From the NCBI RefSeq assembly GCF_029433105.1, contig NZ_JARNTW010000013.1, positions 1 to 64,000 of the forward strand: a DNA stretch of 64,000 nt, given 5' to 3'. The notes under the pieces are model-generated. The model was not told the origin of the DNA, did not search any database, and saw only the letters and a list, made by a program, of their open reading frames with translations. This DNA is from Runella sp. MFBS21 (GTDB lineage: Bacteria; Bacteroidota; Bacteroidia; Cytophagales; Spirosomataceae). Of this stretch, positions 9,391 through 17,900 are shown piece by piece (positions within the stretch are counted from its first letter, which is position 1; every line of letters begins with the position of its first letter). Position numbers and translations under genes: made by a program.

Positions 9391-9561
9391 ATGAAAGTCA
9401 GCTCCGTCAAAAGCTATGCCGACGTGTCCGAAGATAATTATGAAAGGCTGGGTTTTCTGGATGTCATGAAGGATCTAAAACCAATCCCGTATCTGGGTAT
9501 GGAGTCGGCACTAACCCTCTTTAAAATTCGCATAAAAGCAGCGAGTGACAAAACCAAATGA
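9391..9561 (+). CDS. Small open frame, 56 aa, possibly a gene fragment
   Basis: An ATG-initiated frame encodes MKVSSVKSYADVSEDNYERL and ends after a basic C-terminus. No family is recognised and no ribosome binding site is evident. Its protein-like composition and isolated position fit either a small orphan or the N-terminal stub of a broken gene. Confidence 0.25.
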   Translation: MKVSSVKSYADVSEDNYERLGFLDVMKDLKPIPYLGMESALTLFKIRIKAASDKTK

Positions 9562-9872
9562 TCACTTAGGCTCTGTTATATTCGCCAAGGGTAAGGGCAT
9601 TGTTGGGAGCAGTTTTGGAAGAGATCCAAAGCGGGTTGGACTTGAATGCGCTCAAGGGAAGTCTCAATCCTTTTACTAAGTCGCCCTGGGATTCAATAAT
9701 TCTTTGATGAAAACAGCCTCTAATCGGAATATTCAATGAAATTGCAATCTATGACTTCCTGTAAATAATAATCCCTTTTGTCACAAATGTTGACAAAATT
9801 TATGACAACTATGCAAGTGATTTGTGGATTCAATTCGTTGTAAATGAGGTAGTTACAATATTTTGTTGCACT

Positions 9873-10181
9873 TTAAGTGATTGTCGTGATTTTTGATATG
9901 CTTGCTGTGACTGTGCTGGATTCTCTGTGATACTCTGGTGCTGCCATGCTGCCTCCATATACACTCATCAGGTACTCGGCCTCAAAATGTTCGTCCCGTA
10001 CAATCAACGGAATAGGAGGAGAAGGGTGCTGAATACTTTCAAGCTCTTCCAACGACACATAGTCTAATTCAGTAAAAAAGTGTTTGATTAATGAGAAATA
10101 AACTCTTCTAAGGGGTCTTTCCCCTCGCGCCGCAAGGGTCTTCGATGAACGGCACCGACGGTATCCCCTACCTTCCTCCAC
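9873..10181 (-). CDS. Weak hypothetical frame, up to 102 aa
   Basis: The downstream part (FSLIKHFFTELDYVSLEELE, then LIVRDEHFEAEYLMSVYGG) has protein-like composition. The first 25 residues are Arg-rich and fall in an unusually GC-rich stretch, so the true start, if the gene is real, is probably inside. No homologue is recognised. Confidence 0.25.
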   Translation of the reverse strand: MEEGRGYRRCRSSKTLAARGERPLRRVYFSLIKHFFTELDYVSLEELESIQHPSPPIPLIVRDEHFEAEYLMSVYGGSMAAPEYHRESSTVTASISKITTIT

Positions 10182-10290
10182 TGCGTTGCGTGCAGCTCGG
10201 GTGATCCCCCTCGGCCCTGACCGCCCCTGCGTTTGCTACCCCCACCCTCGGCGGGAGCCAAGGTTGCATCTGTGCAACCCATTCCAAAAG
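10110..10290. other. GC-rich segment upstream of the 102-aa gene
   Basis: About 180 bases of markedly higher GC than either flank, with C-runs and the hairpin GGTTGCA-TCTG-TGCAACC at 10262-10279. It immediately precedes the ribosome binding site of the next gene. It may be a leader RNA or foreign junction DNA. No coding capacity is convincing. Confidence 0.4.
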
Positions 10291-10299
10291 GAGACAGTA

Positions 10300-10608
10300 A
10301 TGGAAACAGTCACTCAGCAAATCCACTATACAAGTCAGCCGATAAAAATAGGAAAAACCTATTGGCGGTTGGTGATTAAAGAGCGTGTAGCGTACAGAAA
10401 TTTGGAAGAAGACCGCAAGCACCTGTGCACGGAATATCAGTGGAATAAGGAAGGCCAATGGCTACCCGGTTCTAAATGGCCAGCGTACAATATCAATGAT
10501 ACCTATTACGGTATGCCGCGCCAAATGAGCAAACTCTATGACCGGGAAAAAGACATGATTGATTTTTTTATTCATGGAAAACCGATTGCACAAGAGAGGC
10601 TTTTTTAG
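10300..10608 (+). CDS. Small orphan protein, 102 aa (two copies in window)
   Basis: The start at 10300 is set by AAAGGAGA eight bases upstream; longer in-frame starts would read through the GC-rich leader. The protein is soluble and rich in Tyr/Trp (YWRLVIKERVAYR, WPAYNINDTYYGMPRQ) and ends HGKPIAQERLF. The function is unknown. A decayed paralogue lies at 6387-6545, so the family recurs in this island and brackets the UPF0489 and DUF1016 genes. Tandem or dispersed copies of such small genes are common in accessory regions, but I cannot name the family. Confidence 0.7.
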   Translation: METVTQQIHYTSQPIKIGKTYWRLVIKERVAYRNLEEDRKHLCTEYQWNKEGQWLPGSKWPAYNINDTYYGMPRQMSKLYDREKDMIDFFIHGKPIAQERLF

Positions 10609-10729
10609 TAAAGCTTTCTACTTCACAACGGTTATAAGGAATAACATTCCGTTTTCAATGGATTGAAGTAAAGCAGCGGAACCGTCTTCAAAAAATATTT
10701 CTTCTGAATAATTTGTCTATGAGTTAACC

Positions 10730-10869
10730 ATGGTTTACCCCTAAACAAAAATACCCCTCTTTCTCTTTTGCCAATCTCCTGTATTTCAGTTCTTTTCTTC
10801 GAGCTGTTTACCCGATTTTAAGCCAAATTCTGTTCGAATATAAACGATGGTTTACTCCTAAATGAAAAT
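10730..10869 (+). repeat. Two direct repeats upstream of the serine recombinase
   Basis: TGGTTTACYCCTAAA followed by a short A-rich tail occurs at 10730-10752 and again at 10847-10869, spaced 117 bp. The second copy ends 15 bases before the recombinase start. Candidate roles are recombinase binding (res-like) subsites or an operator. A half-match (TGTTTACCCGATTTTAA) lies between them near 10805. Confidence 0.55.
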
Positions 10870-10883
10870 GAGCATAACAGGCT

Positions 10884-11522
10884 ATGAAACAGGCAGTAGC
10901 GTATTATCGGGTTTCAACACAACGACAAGGAAAAAGTGGTTTAGGGCTGCAAGCACAGCAAGCCGTGGTAGAAAGTTACTGTAGAAACCATGAATATGAG
11001 CTGGTGCAAGAAGTCATCGAAGTAAAATCAACCCGTAAGTACCAAATACGACTTTGGGAAGCCTTGGAATTTTGTAAAAAACAGGATGCTACCCTGATGG
11101 TAGCTAGGCTAGACCGACTCGGCAGGGACGTAGAACAAATCGCTCGATTGGTAAAATCGGAAGTTGATATTATCGTTACTGATAATCCTCATGCGACTCG
11201 TTTTACCATTCATATTCTGGCAGCGGTGGCAGAAGAACAGCGCCAACGCATCAGTGAAACCACCAAAGAGGCTTTAGAAGCCGCCAAGCAACGCGGAGTA
11301 ATTTTAGGAAAAAATGGGAAAGCACTTTCGGTCGCTAATAAGCAAGCGGCTGAAACATTTGCTCAAAAACTATCTCCGCTTCTAAAACGGCTCAAGCATA
11401 AAGGGATAACCTCGGTACGGGCGATTTCTCAAGAATTGAATCGACGAAAAATCCCTACGTTTCGGGGTGTTGGCCGTTGGCATCCTAGTACCGTCTCTAT
11501 CTTGATGAATCGTCTAAAATAA
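10884..11522 (+). CDS. Serine recombinase (resolvase/invertase family)
   Basis: The protein has 212 residues. The N-terminus, AVAYYRVSTQRQGKSGLGL, carries the catalytic serine in YRVST. Later resolvase motifs are ARLDRLGRD and the conserved AAVAEEQRQRISETT. The C-terminus has a helix-turn-helix recombinase tail (GITSVRAISQELNRRKIPTF followed by WHPSTVSILMNRL). The size matches small resolvase/invertases, not large phage serine integrases. Direct repeats lie immediately upstream. It is followed after 27 bp by the RiPP precursor gene on the same strand, so it may have moved with that cluster or may control its orientation or expression. Confidence 0.92.
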   Translation: MKQAVAYYRVSTQRQGKSGLGLQAQQAVVESYCRNHEYELVQEVIEVKSTRKYQIRLWEALEFCKKQDATLMVARLDRLGRDVEQIARLVKSEVDIIVTDNPHATRFTIHILAAVAEEQRQRISETTKEALEAAKQRGVILGKNGKALSVANKQAAETFAQKLSPLLKRLKHKGITSVRAISQELNRRKIPTFRGVGRWHPSTVSILMNRLK

Positions 11523-11549
11523 CTTTTATTCACCTTAACCATTTTTTCG

Positions 11550-11735
11550 ATGAATCACTTTGAAAACAATCTGCTCTTCAATGACTCGTATCTGCTGGAA
11601 AACCAGTTAGGCACTGATACGCTAAAAGTTAGCTCAGTCAATACGAACTGTGATTGTGATGGCTATTCTTATGACTTAACCGATGATGACCATGATTCCA
11701 ATTCGTTCCCCCCAAGTGCTGTTACGACCTCTTGA
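11550..11735 (+). CDS. Candidate RiPP precursor peptide
   Basis: The 61-residue peptide has a leader-like N-terminal half (NHFENNLLFNDSYLLENQLG). The core-like C-terminal half contains NTNCDCDGYSYDL (Cys34, Cys36), then DDDHDSNSF and a Ser/Thr tail. Position is the main evidence: it sits directly before, and overlaps by 53 bases, a radical SAM-SPASM gene with a RiPP recognition-type N-terminus. Radical SAM-SPASM enzymes commonly link Cys sulfur, or aromatic and other side chains, to peptide carbons, and Cys, Asp, Tyr and Asn are all present. No ribosome binding site is obvious, as often in this phylum. I do not recognise the precursor family. Confidence 0.65.
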   Translation: MNHFENNLLFNDSYLLENQLGTDTLKVSSVNTNCDCDGYSYDLTDDDHDSNSFPPSAVTTS

Positions 11736-13017
11736 GGATAAATGCTTTTACGTCGTGAATTGTGCTTATCCCAATTCTCTGAGGATTCTCACCAAGAGCC
11801 AGTACCACTTGTTGGCTGCCATTGATGGTCAGATGAATACGAATGAATTAGCGCATAAGTTGGACACCCCACCTGAGGCAGTGATGGCTTTCTTGCAGAT
11901 ATTGGTGACGACTGAAATCATTCGCTTTGATACAAACTTTAGTCAACCACAACGTCCCGCTGCTCCCACGTCGCTCAACTTTTGGATTCATACGACCAAT
12001 CGTTGTAATCTCTCCTGTAGTTATTGTTACATTTCAACACTGAACACCACGGGAGGAATGTCAGAAGAAGTAAAACAGCGACTACTGAACAAATTGGTAG
12101 AAACTGTTCGCAAAAGAAACATTCGTCACATCAAATTTCGGTTGGCTGGTGGCGAACCTTTGACGCAATTTAAATCATGGAAGACCTTTATTCCTCAAGC
12201 AAAGGAAACATTAGAAGCACTGGGATGTAAACTGGACATCGCTTTCATTACCAACCTAACGATACTGACAGATGAAATCCTTACTTTTTCCAAAGAGCAA
12301 GGGATTAGCTACGGTATTTCTTTAGACGGTTTAGCACAACATCATGATGGGGTGCGAACGTTTCGGAATGGAGTTGGCTCTTTCCAAACTGTAGATGAAA
12401 ACCTTCGGCGGTTATTGGCTCATGGTTTGCCCGTCTCAGTCAATACAGTGGTGACCAACCATAATCTGGAAGGCTTACCCGATTTAACACGTTACTTGAT
12501 TGCATTGGATGTTACATTTCGTTATTCAATTGTCAAAGGGGAGCAGATTGACGCTGAAAAACTGGAACGATACCTTTCTGCTTCCTACGGTATCATGCAG
12601 GAAGCTATTCAGACTGGTTGGTCTTTTTCCCGACGTCATCAATTCTGTGATTTAAAGCTCAATGAATTGGGTTTTCAGACCTGTGCTTCGGGCTTTTCGG
12701 GTGGAGCTATTAATGTCGATGGAACCTTGAAGTATTGCCATGTACATGTGGGCAATGATTTGGAATCTTCCTTTTCTATTTTTGAAGAAGGGATAGATTT
12801 GGTGGAGATGATTGAACGGGGAGCCCACTATGAAGACCAAAAATCAAAGGATTGTTCGATATGCAAATACAAATCCATTTGTACCAGTGGTTGCCCCATT
12901 TATCGGGTAAATGGTAAAGACCCTCAGTGCAGTATTTATCACCGCTTTATTCCGTTGATATATGAGCTTCAGGCCAGAGAACGCTTGAAATTGCTGCAAG
13001 ATTACGGAATGATATAG
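11683..13017 (+). CDS. Radical SAM/SPASM peptide maturase
   Basis: The protein has 444 residues. Residues about 10-85 (LLRPLEDKCFYVVN, LLAAIDGQMNTNELAHKL, VTTEIIRF) resemble a PqqD-like recognition element fused at the N-terminus. The radical SAM core holds CNLSCSYC (Cys108, Cys112, Cys115), followed by FRLAGGEPL. The C-terminal SPASM domain is cysteine-rich: TCASGF, KYCHVH, CSICKYKSICTSGCP and a final QCSIYH, enough for two auxiliary Fe-S clusters. Such enzymes modify ribosomal peptides. The start is ambiguous among three in-frame ATGs at 11683, 11686 and 11692, all inside the precursor gene. A strong hairpin terminator follows the stop. Confidence 0.88.
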   Translation: MMTMIPIRSPQVLLRPLEDKCFYVVNCAYPNSLRILTKSQYHLLAAIDGQMNTNELAHKLDTPPEAVMAFLQILVTTEIIRFDTNFSQPQRPAAPTSLNFWIHTTNRCNLSCSYCYISTLNTTGGMSEEVKQRLLNKLVETVRKRNIRHIKFRLAGGEPLTQFKSWKTFIPQAKETLEALGCKLDIAFITNLTILTDEILTFSKEQGISYGISLDGLAQHHDGVRTFRNGVGSFQTVDENLRRLLAHGLPVSVNTVVTNHNLEGLPDLTRYLIALDVTFRYSIVKGEQIDAEKLERYLSASYGIMQEAIQTGWSFSRRHQFCDLKLNELGFQTCASGFSGGAINVDGTLKYCHVHVGNDLESSFSIFEEGIDLVEMIERGAHYEDQKSKDCSICKYKSICTSGCPIYRVNGKDPQCSIYHRFIPLIYELQARERLKLLQDYGMI

Positions 13018-13027
13018 CGACTCACAC

Positions 13028-13058
13028 AAACGCTTCTTGAAGCTTTCAGGAAGCGTTT
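13028..13058 (+). terminator. Rho-independent terminator after the radical SAM gene
   Basis: AAACGCTTCTTGAA and TTCAGGAAGCGTTT form a 14-bp stem with one mismatch and a 3-base loop, followed by TT. It begins 11 bases after the stop of the maturase gene, closing the recombinase-precursor-maturase unit. Confidence 0.8.
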
Positions 13059-13092
13059 TGGCTTGATAACTGTTGGAATAGGTAGGTGGTTG

Positions 13093-13599
13093 ATGGCGAT
13101 TGTTATTTCTGTATTGGCATTGCTGGCGACGTTTTATCAATTGTATCTGCAACGGGTTCATAATGAAAAATCACTCAAGCCTTTAGGACAGGTTGATCTA
13201 CGAGACCGAAATAATCAAGTTTCTGTTAGTATCGCTAATAACGGTATGGGGCCGATGATCATCGACAGAATTACCTTTTTTAAAGAAGAACATTGTTATA
13301 CGAATCTTGAAGATTGTTTGAGTTTAGCACCTCGCTCTTACCGACGAATTCCAATTAATGAGTTAGCAAAAAAAGTAGTATTACCTGGAATGTTGTTTGA
13401 AGTATTTGCAGCCGAGTTAGCTCCTAATGAAGAGCAAATCGAAATGGAAAATGTTCGACAACAGCTCTCGTTTATCACGTTGAAAGTGGAATATCGGGAC
13501 ATCTATGAGAATAAATTCACGCTGGAGAGAAGTCTGGAATGGTTTTCCCGGCACATGACCCACGAGAAGAGTTCAACCTTTAGGACTGATATACATTGA
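13093..13599 (+). CDS. Membrane-anchored hypothetical protein, about 168 aa
   Basis: The start at 13093 gives an N-terminal transmembrane helix (AIVISVLALLATFYQLYLQ). An in-frame start at 13063 would add ten residues but lies against the terminator. A soluble domain follows with IANNGMGPMIIDRITF, a pattern common in small membrane proteins that carry an immunoglobulin-like fold. Function is unknown. It stands alone between the RiPP terminator and an AT-rich stretch, so a link to the RiPP (for example immunity) is possible but unsupported. Confidence 0.6.
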   Translation: MAIVISVLALLATFYQLYLQRVHNEKSLKPLGQVDLRDRNNQVSVSIANNGMGPMIIDRITFFKEEHCYTNLEDCLSLAPRSYRRIPINELAKKVVLPGMLFEVFAAELAPNEEQIEMENVRQQLSFITLKVEYRDIYENKFTLERSLEWFSRHMTHEKSSTFRTDIH

Positions 13600-13928
13600 T
13601 AATAGATTTTTAATTGACAAATCCGTGGTTTGGTACTTAAAATTACAGATATTACCAGCATACGTCAGAATTTTGGTGCTTTTCCATGCAGACATCCGTT
13701 TATAATCAAATTCATGAAGAGTTTTAATTGAGGTTTTGGCCCGATTGAAAGATTCTGGACGTGCCATTTAATTAACAAGGAAAACTACCGAGAGCTTTTT
13801 GAATAGGGTTCCAAACCACAAGATGTCGTTCAATCCTGCCTTGATAAATTTCTGAATTTATCAAATAAGAGCAGTATTGAGATTAGACTAAACCGAAAAT
13901 GCAATTTTTATTGATAATGAGTTAGTTC
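13600..13928. other. Intergenic stretch without a recognisable gene
   Basis: AT-rich. A 64-codon minus-strand frame overlaps it and the end of the preceding gene, but it has no support. I see no clear regulatory structure. Confidence 0.4.
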
Positions 13929-14120
13929 GTGCCCAAGTCCATATTTGACCAAATCCCCGAGGGTTTTTCAATTACCTTAGAAGGCCCTATTTGTAAATTC
14001 TGGCAATGCATCTTGGTAAATGATGATGAAACGATATCAATCATGGAATTTGGGGATACTGCAGAGGAAGCTTTTCTGAAATGTCTAAGTGAACTACCCT
14101 ATTTTTTAGGAGCGAAATAA
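13929..14120 (+). CDS. Small hypothetical protein, 63 aa
   Basis: The frame starts with GTG and reads FDQIPEGFSITLEGP, then MEFGDTAEEAFLKCLSELP. This is a compact, acidic, protein-like sequence resembling small phage/plasmid-type orphans with a terminal helix. No ribosome binding site is visible and the start is uncertain. Confidence 0.45.
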   Translation: MPKSIFDQIPEGFSITLEGPICKFWQCILVNDDETISIMEFGDTAEEAFLKCLSELPYFLGAK

Positions 14121-14990
14121 TCTTGATTTGCTTGTAAAATCATATTTCATCAGGTAACTCACTAGTCCAATCAACTTCCGAAAGCCTTTTCGCAATCTTA
14201 TACAATATTCTATGTTTGTCCAGTTTATTAGTGAAAAGACTGGACAAATGATAACATATGTTATACGAACATTATCGGTCTTTGGGGGCATCCAACCGAA
14301 ACGCCCGTCATAACTGCGATCAATTCAGACACTTCAAAGGAAGATGGCGATGCGACATCCACATCATGCTACGATTTAGTGTAACAGATGTTCAAACGAA
14401 ACAATCATTCCCCTTTAATACTGACTCAAGGCCGTCCATTTTCTACTCTAACAAAAAACTGATTTTTATCATTTTTTTCTAAATGAAACCACTGAAAATG
14501 TAATTAAAATCTAAAAAATAAAACAATGCTTGTTTGTAAATATAAAACATACATATATTTTGTTTTAAACCTATTTTCTTTTGTAAAACGCATGTTTACA
14601 TTATGATTTTTTGCGATCCATTTTCTACTGGAAAACCATTATATTTTGATACTTTTTGGTATATTTTTATAGAGAATAATCATTTATTTTCTATAAAAAA
14701 GTGGCATTATAATTGTGGATGAGTCAATTACATCCCTCTTAAAGAAAAATAACCCAAAACATACACTTCTTCATTTTTTAACATACATTTTTTTGCATTA
14801 TTCGTGCCATTTAACTAGCTATACAGTAGTAACTTACATATTTTTCCACACGCTCTACTCTATTTTTTAAAATCGTATTGGCATATTTTTTGTCTTAACT
14901 TCATCGACCACTTATTCAAAATCAGTCTTTGGGGTCTTAAAAAAACTTTCACACTTTTTTTGAGCTACTTCCTCTTAACCATTTCTTCTT
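14121..14990. other. 870-bp AT-rich intergenic region upstream of the RHS gene
   Basis: No convincing gene on either strand. The first 150 bases hold an inverted repeat and a palindrome, listed separately. From about 14450 onward the sequence is very AT-rich, with T-tracts, and probably contains the promoter of the RHS gene, though I cannot fix a -7/-33 pair. Confidence 0.5.
14215..14264. repeat. Inverted repeat plus adjacent 14-bp palindrome
   Basis: TTTGTCCAGT (14215-14224) and ACTGGACAAA (14239-14248) are perfect inverted arms around a 14-base loop. Two bases later comes the perfect palindrome ATAACATATGTTAT (14251-14264). The paired arrangement suggests a protein-binding site or an insertion/recombination junction more than a terminator, because no T-run follows. 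Confidence 0.6.
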
Positions 14991-17900
14991 ATGCAGCGTA
15001 GATTGATACCTACATGGCTTGTTTTTTTCTGTAGCTGGCTAAGTTTTATGGGACTTTGTTCCCTAAATGCCTCCGCTCAAAATTATATCATCTCCCGTAC
15101 TTATAAAGATGGGCAAGCTGCCGACGCAGGAAATGTTGCCAAAACAACCACTCAAGTACAGTATATGGATGGCTTAGGTCGTCCCATTCAGCAAGTGGCG
15201 GTGGGACAAAGCCCTACTGGAAAAGATATCATCGTTCATCAAGCCTATGATGCCTATGGACGTGAACCTAAGCAGTTCTTGCCCTTTACTGATGCAGGTA
15301 GTGCTGGTAGCTTTCGCAGCAATGCCTCCAGCTTGCAAAATACTTTTTATGGTAGCAATACCCTTCAATTTTCTCCCGCCGACAATACGCGTCCCTACAA
15401 TGAAACCACTTTCGAAAGTTCTCCTCTCAATCGACCCTTAGAGCAGCAAGCTCCCGGACAAAGTAGTTATTCCTACCTAGCTTATGGGGTCAACAACAAT
15501 GCCAATGCCCTGACAACGGTGAAGCGGTATGATTTTCAGGAGCATACCAATCTTGAAAACACCGTCGTAGCTAATGGAAACTATATCAACGGACAACTTT
15601 CGTTTGTGAAAGTGACCGACGAAAATGGAAAAATAGCTATTGAATTCAAAGACAAGCTGGGGCAAGTCATCTTAAAAAGAGCGGTAGTAGAAGGCTCCAC
15701 TTTTGCTGATACTTACTACGTCTATGACGATTTGGGTCAGCTCCGAGCGGTACTCCAGCCCATGTACCAAAATGAAAGCAGCACCCACAAATTTGCGTTC
15801 TTATACCGCTATGACGACCGTGGTAGACTCACCGAAAAACAAGTACCAGGTGCTGAAAGTGTAGAAATGCGCTACGACCAGTACGACCGTCTGGTGCTCA
15901 GTCGAGACGGTAATCAGCGTGTCCGTGACACCTGGTCATTTACAAAGTATGATGCGCTGAATCGTCCGATTGTGACGGGCGAAATCAACAATAGTGTAGC
16001 TCCTACTCCTCTACAGCTTCTTTCCAATGGTCACCACGAAACCCTAACGGGAGCAGGAGAAGTCAAGTATAGCCTCACAGCCACCCTGCCAAGTTTGTCA
16101 GATGAAAGTGGGGTGTTGAATGTCACTTATTACGATAACTACACCAATTGGGGAGCCTTGGCTTATGCAGACCAATACAGCCTCACGCCCCATACGGCTT
16201 TGAAAGGACAAACGACGGGTGCACGTAGCCGTATGTTGAATCCCGACGGCTCGTATGGTGATTTTTTGATTAGCACTATTTACTACGACGACAACTACCG
16301 TCCTATCCAAACAATCAAGCAACTTTTCGGTTTTTTGGGTGAAAACGATCCCGTACTGCGGCTTTCTATTCAATACAAATACGCCATAGCGACGGTGATT
16401 GCTAAGGAGCGGGAGCAGCAGGGGACTAGTAGCTCGGTTGTGAGTATCGAAAAAGAATACGGCTACGACCATGCTGACCGATTGCTATGGGTAAAACACC
16501 AAATTACCCGTGATGGAATAGCCCAGCCACAAGTGACATTGGCTGCCACAGATTACAACGAATTGGGACAACTCAACCAAAAATGGCTTCACAGTACCGA
16601 CGGAGCCAAATTTCGCCGCCAAACGGCTTATACTTACAGTATCCGAGGATGGCAAACGGCGGGGCATACCTTATTGAAGAAACAAGACCAAATTTCGGCT
16701 CAAACGCAGTTTAAATACCTACTGGCGTACGGACAAGGTGGTGGGACTTACACCAATGGCAATATTTCGGATATGAGTTGGGAGGACTATGACGACACCC
16801 ATAATGGAGGCTACAGCTTTAGCTACGACGGCCTCAACCGCCTCCTGAGTACAGGTAGTGCTGGAGGAACCAATGAGGGTGGCTTAGGATATGACCTCAA
16901 CGGCAACTTGAACACGCTCAAACGTTGGCAAAATGGTACACTCATTGATGACCTAACTTATCACTACTCCCAAGGCAACCGATTGAATGGCATTGTGGAT
17001 CATAGTAGCCATGCAGCTGGTTTCAAAGAAGCCTCCACGGGAGGAATGGGGTCTTATGCCTACGATGCCAATGGTAACCTAACACAAGATTTGAATAAGG
17101 GGATTTCGGTTGGTAATTTGCAATATAATTTGTTAAATTTGGTACGGCAAATCACGATTGATAGTAGTACATTGGCTTATTATTACGATGCGAGTGGGCA
17201 AAAGCATCAGTTGGTGTATAGCAACACCGCCGATGTAACCAAAAGCGAAAGTACGCGTTATGCAGGAAGTGTAGAATGGGAAGGCAACCATTTAAAGCGA
17301 ATAGCCACTGGAGAAGGCCAATATATTTATAACACAAGTAGCACGGGGGAATATCAATACTATTTGAATGACCACCTAGGCAATACTCGTGTAGTAGTGA
17401 GTGACTCAGGCAAAGTACTACAAAGAAGCGATTACTATGCTTTTGGGCTGCAAATACCACTTTTACCCACTACGAGTGACTCATTACGATTGGTAAATAA
17501 GTATTTGTACAATGGCAAGGAGCTACAGCCTCAAACGGGTTTGCTAGATTATGGGGCAAGGCAGTATGATGCGTCGGTGGGGAGATGGTTTGGGGTCGAC
17601 AGATTTGCTGAAAAGTATTATTCGCATTCAGCTTATCATTACGCTTTAAATAATCCAATTTCAAATATCGATATTAATGGTGACAGCACCTATAGATTTG
17701 ATAGTAATACTGGTGCCTATCTGGGTTTGTTTGATACAGATCAAAGTGGTCAGGTTGGTTCTTATGGAACTATGCAAACAATCGGAAAAGGGAAAAAGAA
17801 ACAAGAAGTTTGGAATGGAGAATACTTTGATTTTGCCGACCCTGTAAATGATTCCAAACAAATTAGAGAGGGACAAATAAATCATCTTGAAATTATGAGT

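Larger units (their letters stand above)
9041..9872. other. Long intergenic stretch with gene debris
   Basis: Apart from a tRNA-like fragment and one 56-codon frame, both listed separately, I see no gene here. The stretch runs from the DUF1016 start to the next weak minus-strand frame. It looks like a junction of fragments left by insertions and deletions. Confidence 0.4.

Noticed and set aside
10186..10300. N-terminal extension of the 102-aa gene to an ATG at 10186
   Set aside because: The extension is Arg/Pro-rich translation of the GC-rich leader, whereas AAAGGAGA sits correctly before the ATG at 10300.
6590..13017. UPF0489 protein as a peptide arginase for the nearby RiPP
   Set aside because: The precursor peptide has no arginine, and the genes are 4 kb apart on opposite strands.
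13573..13767. 64-aa minus-strand frame
   Set aside because: It overlaps the end of a supported plus-strand gene, has no start signal, and shows no recognised domain.
14258..14482. 74-aa plus-strand frame
   Set aside because: Its composition is not protein-like, it starts inside a palindrome, and it runs into AT-rich intergenic DNA.
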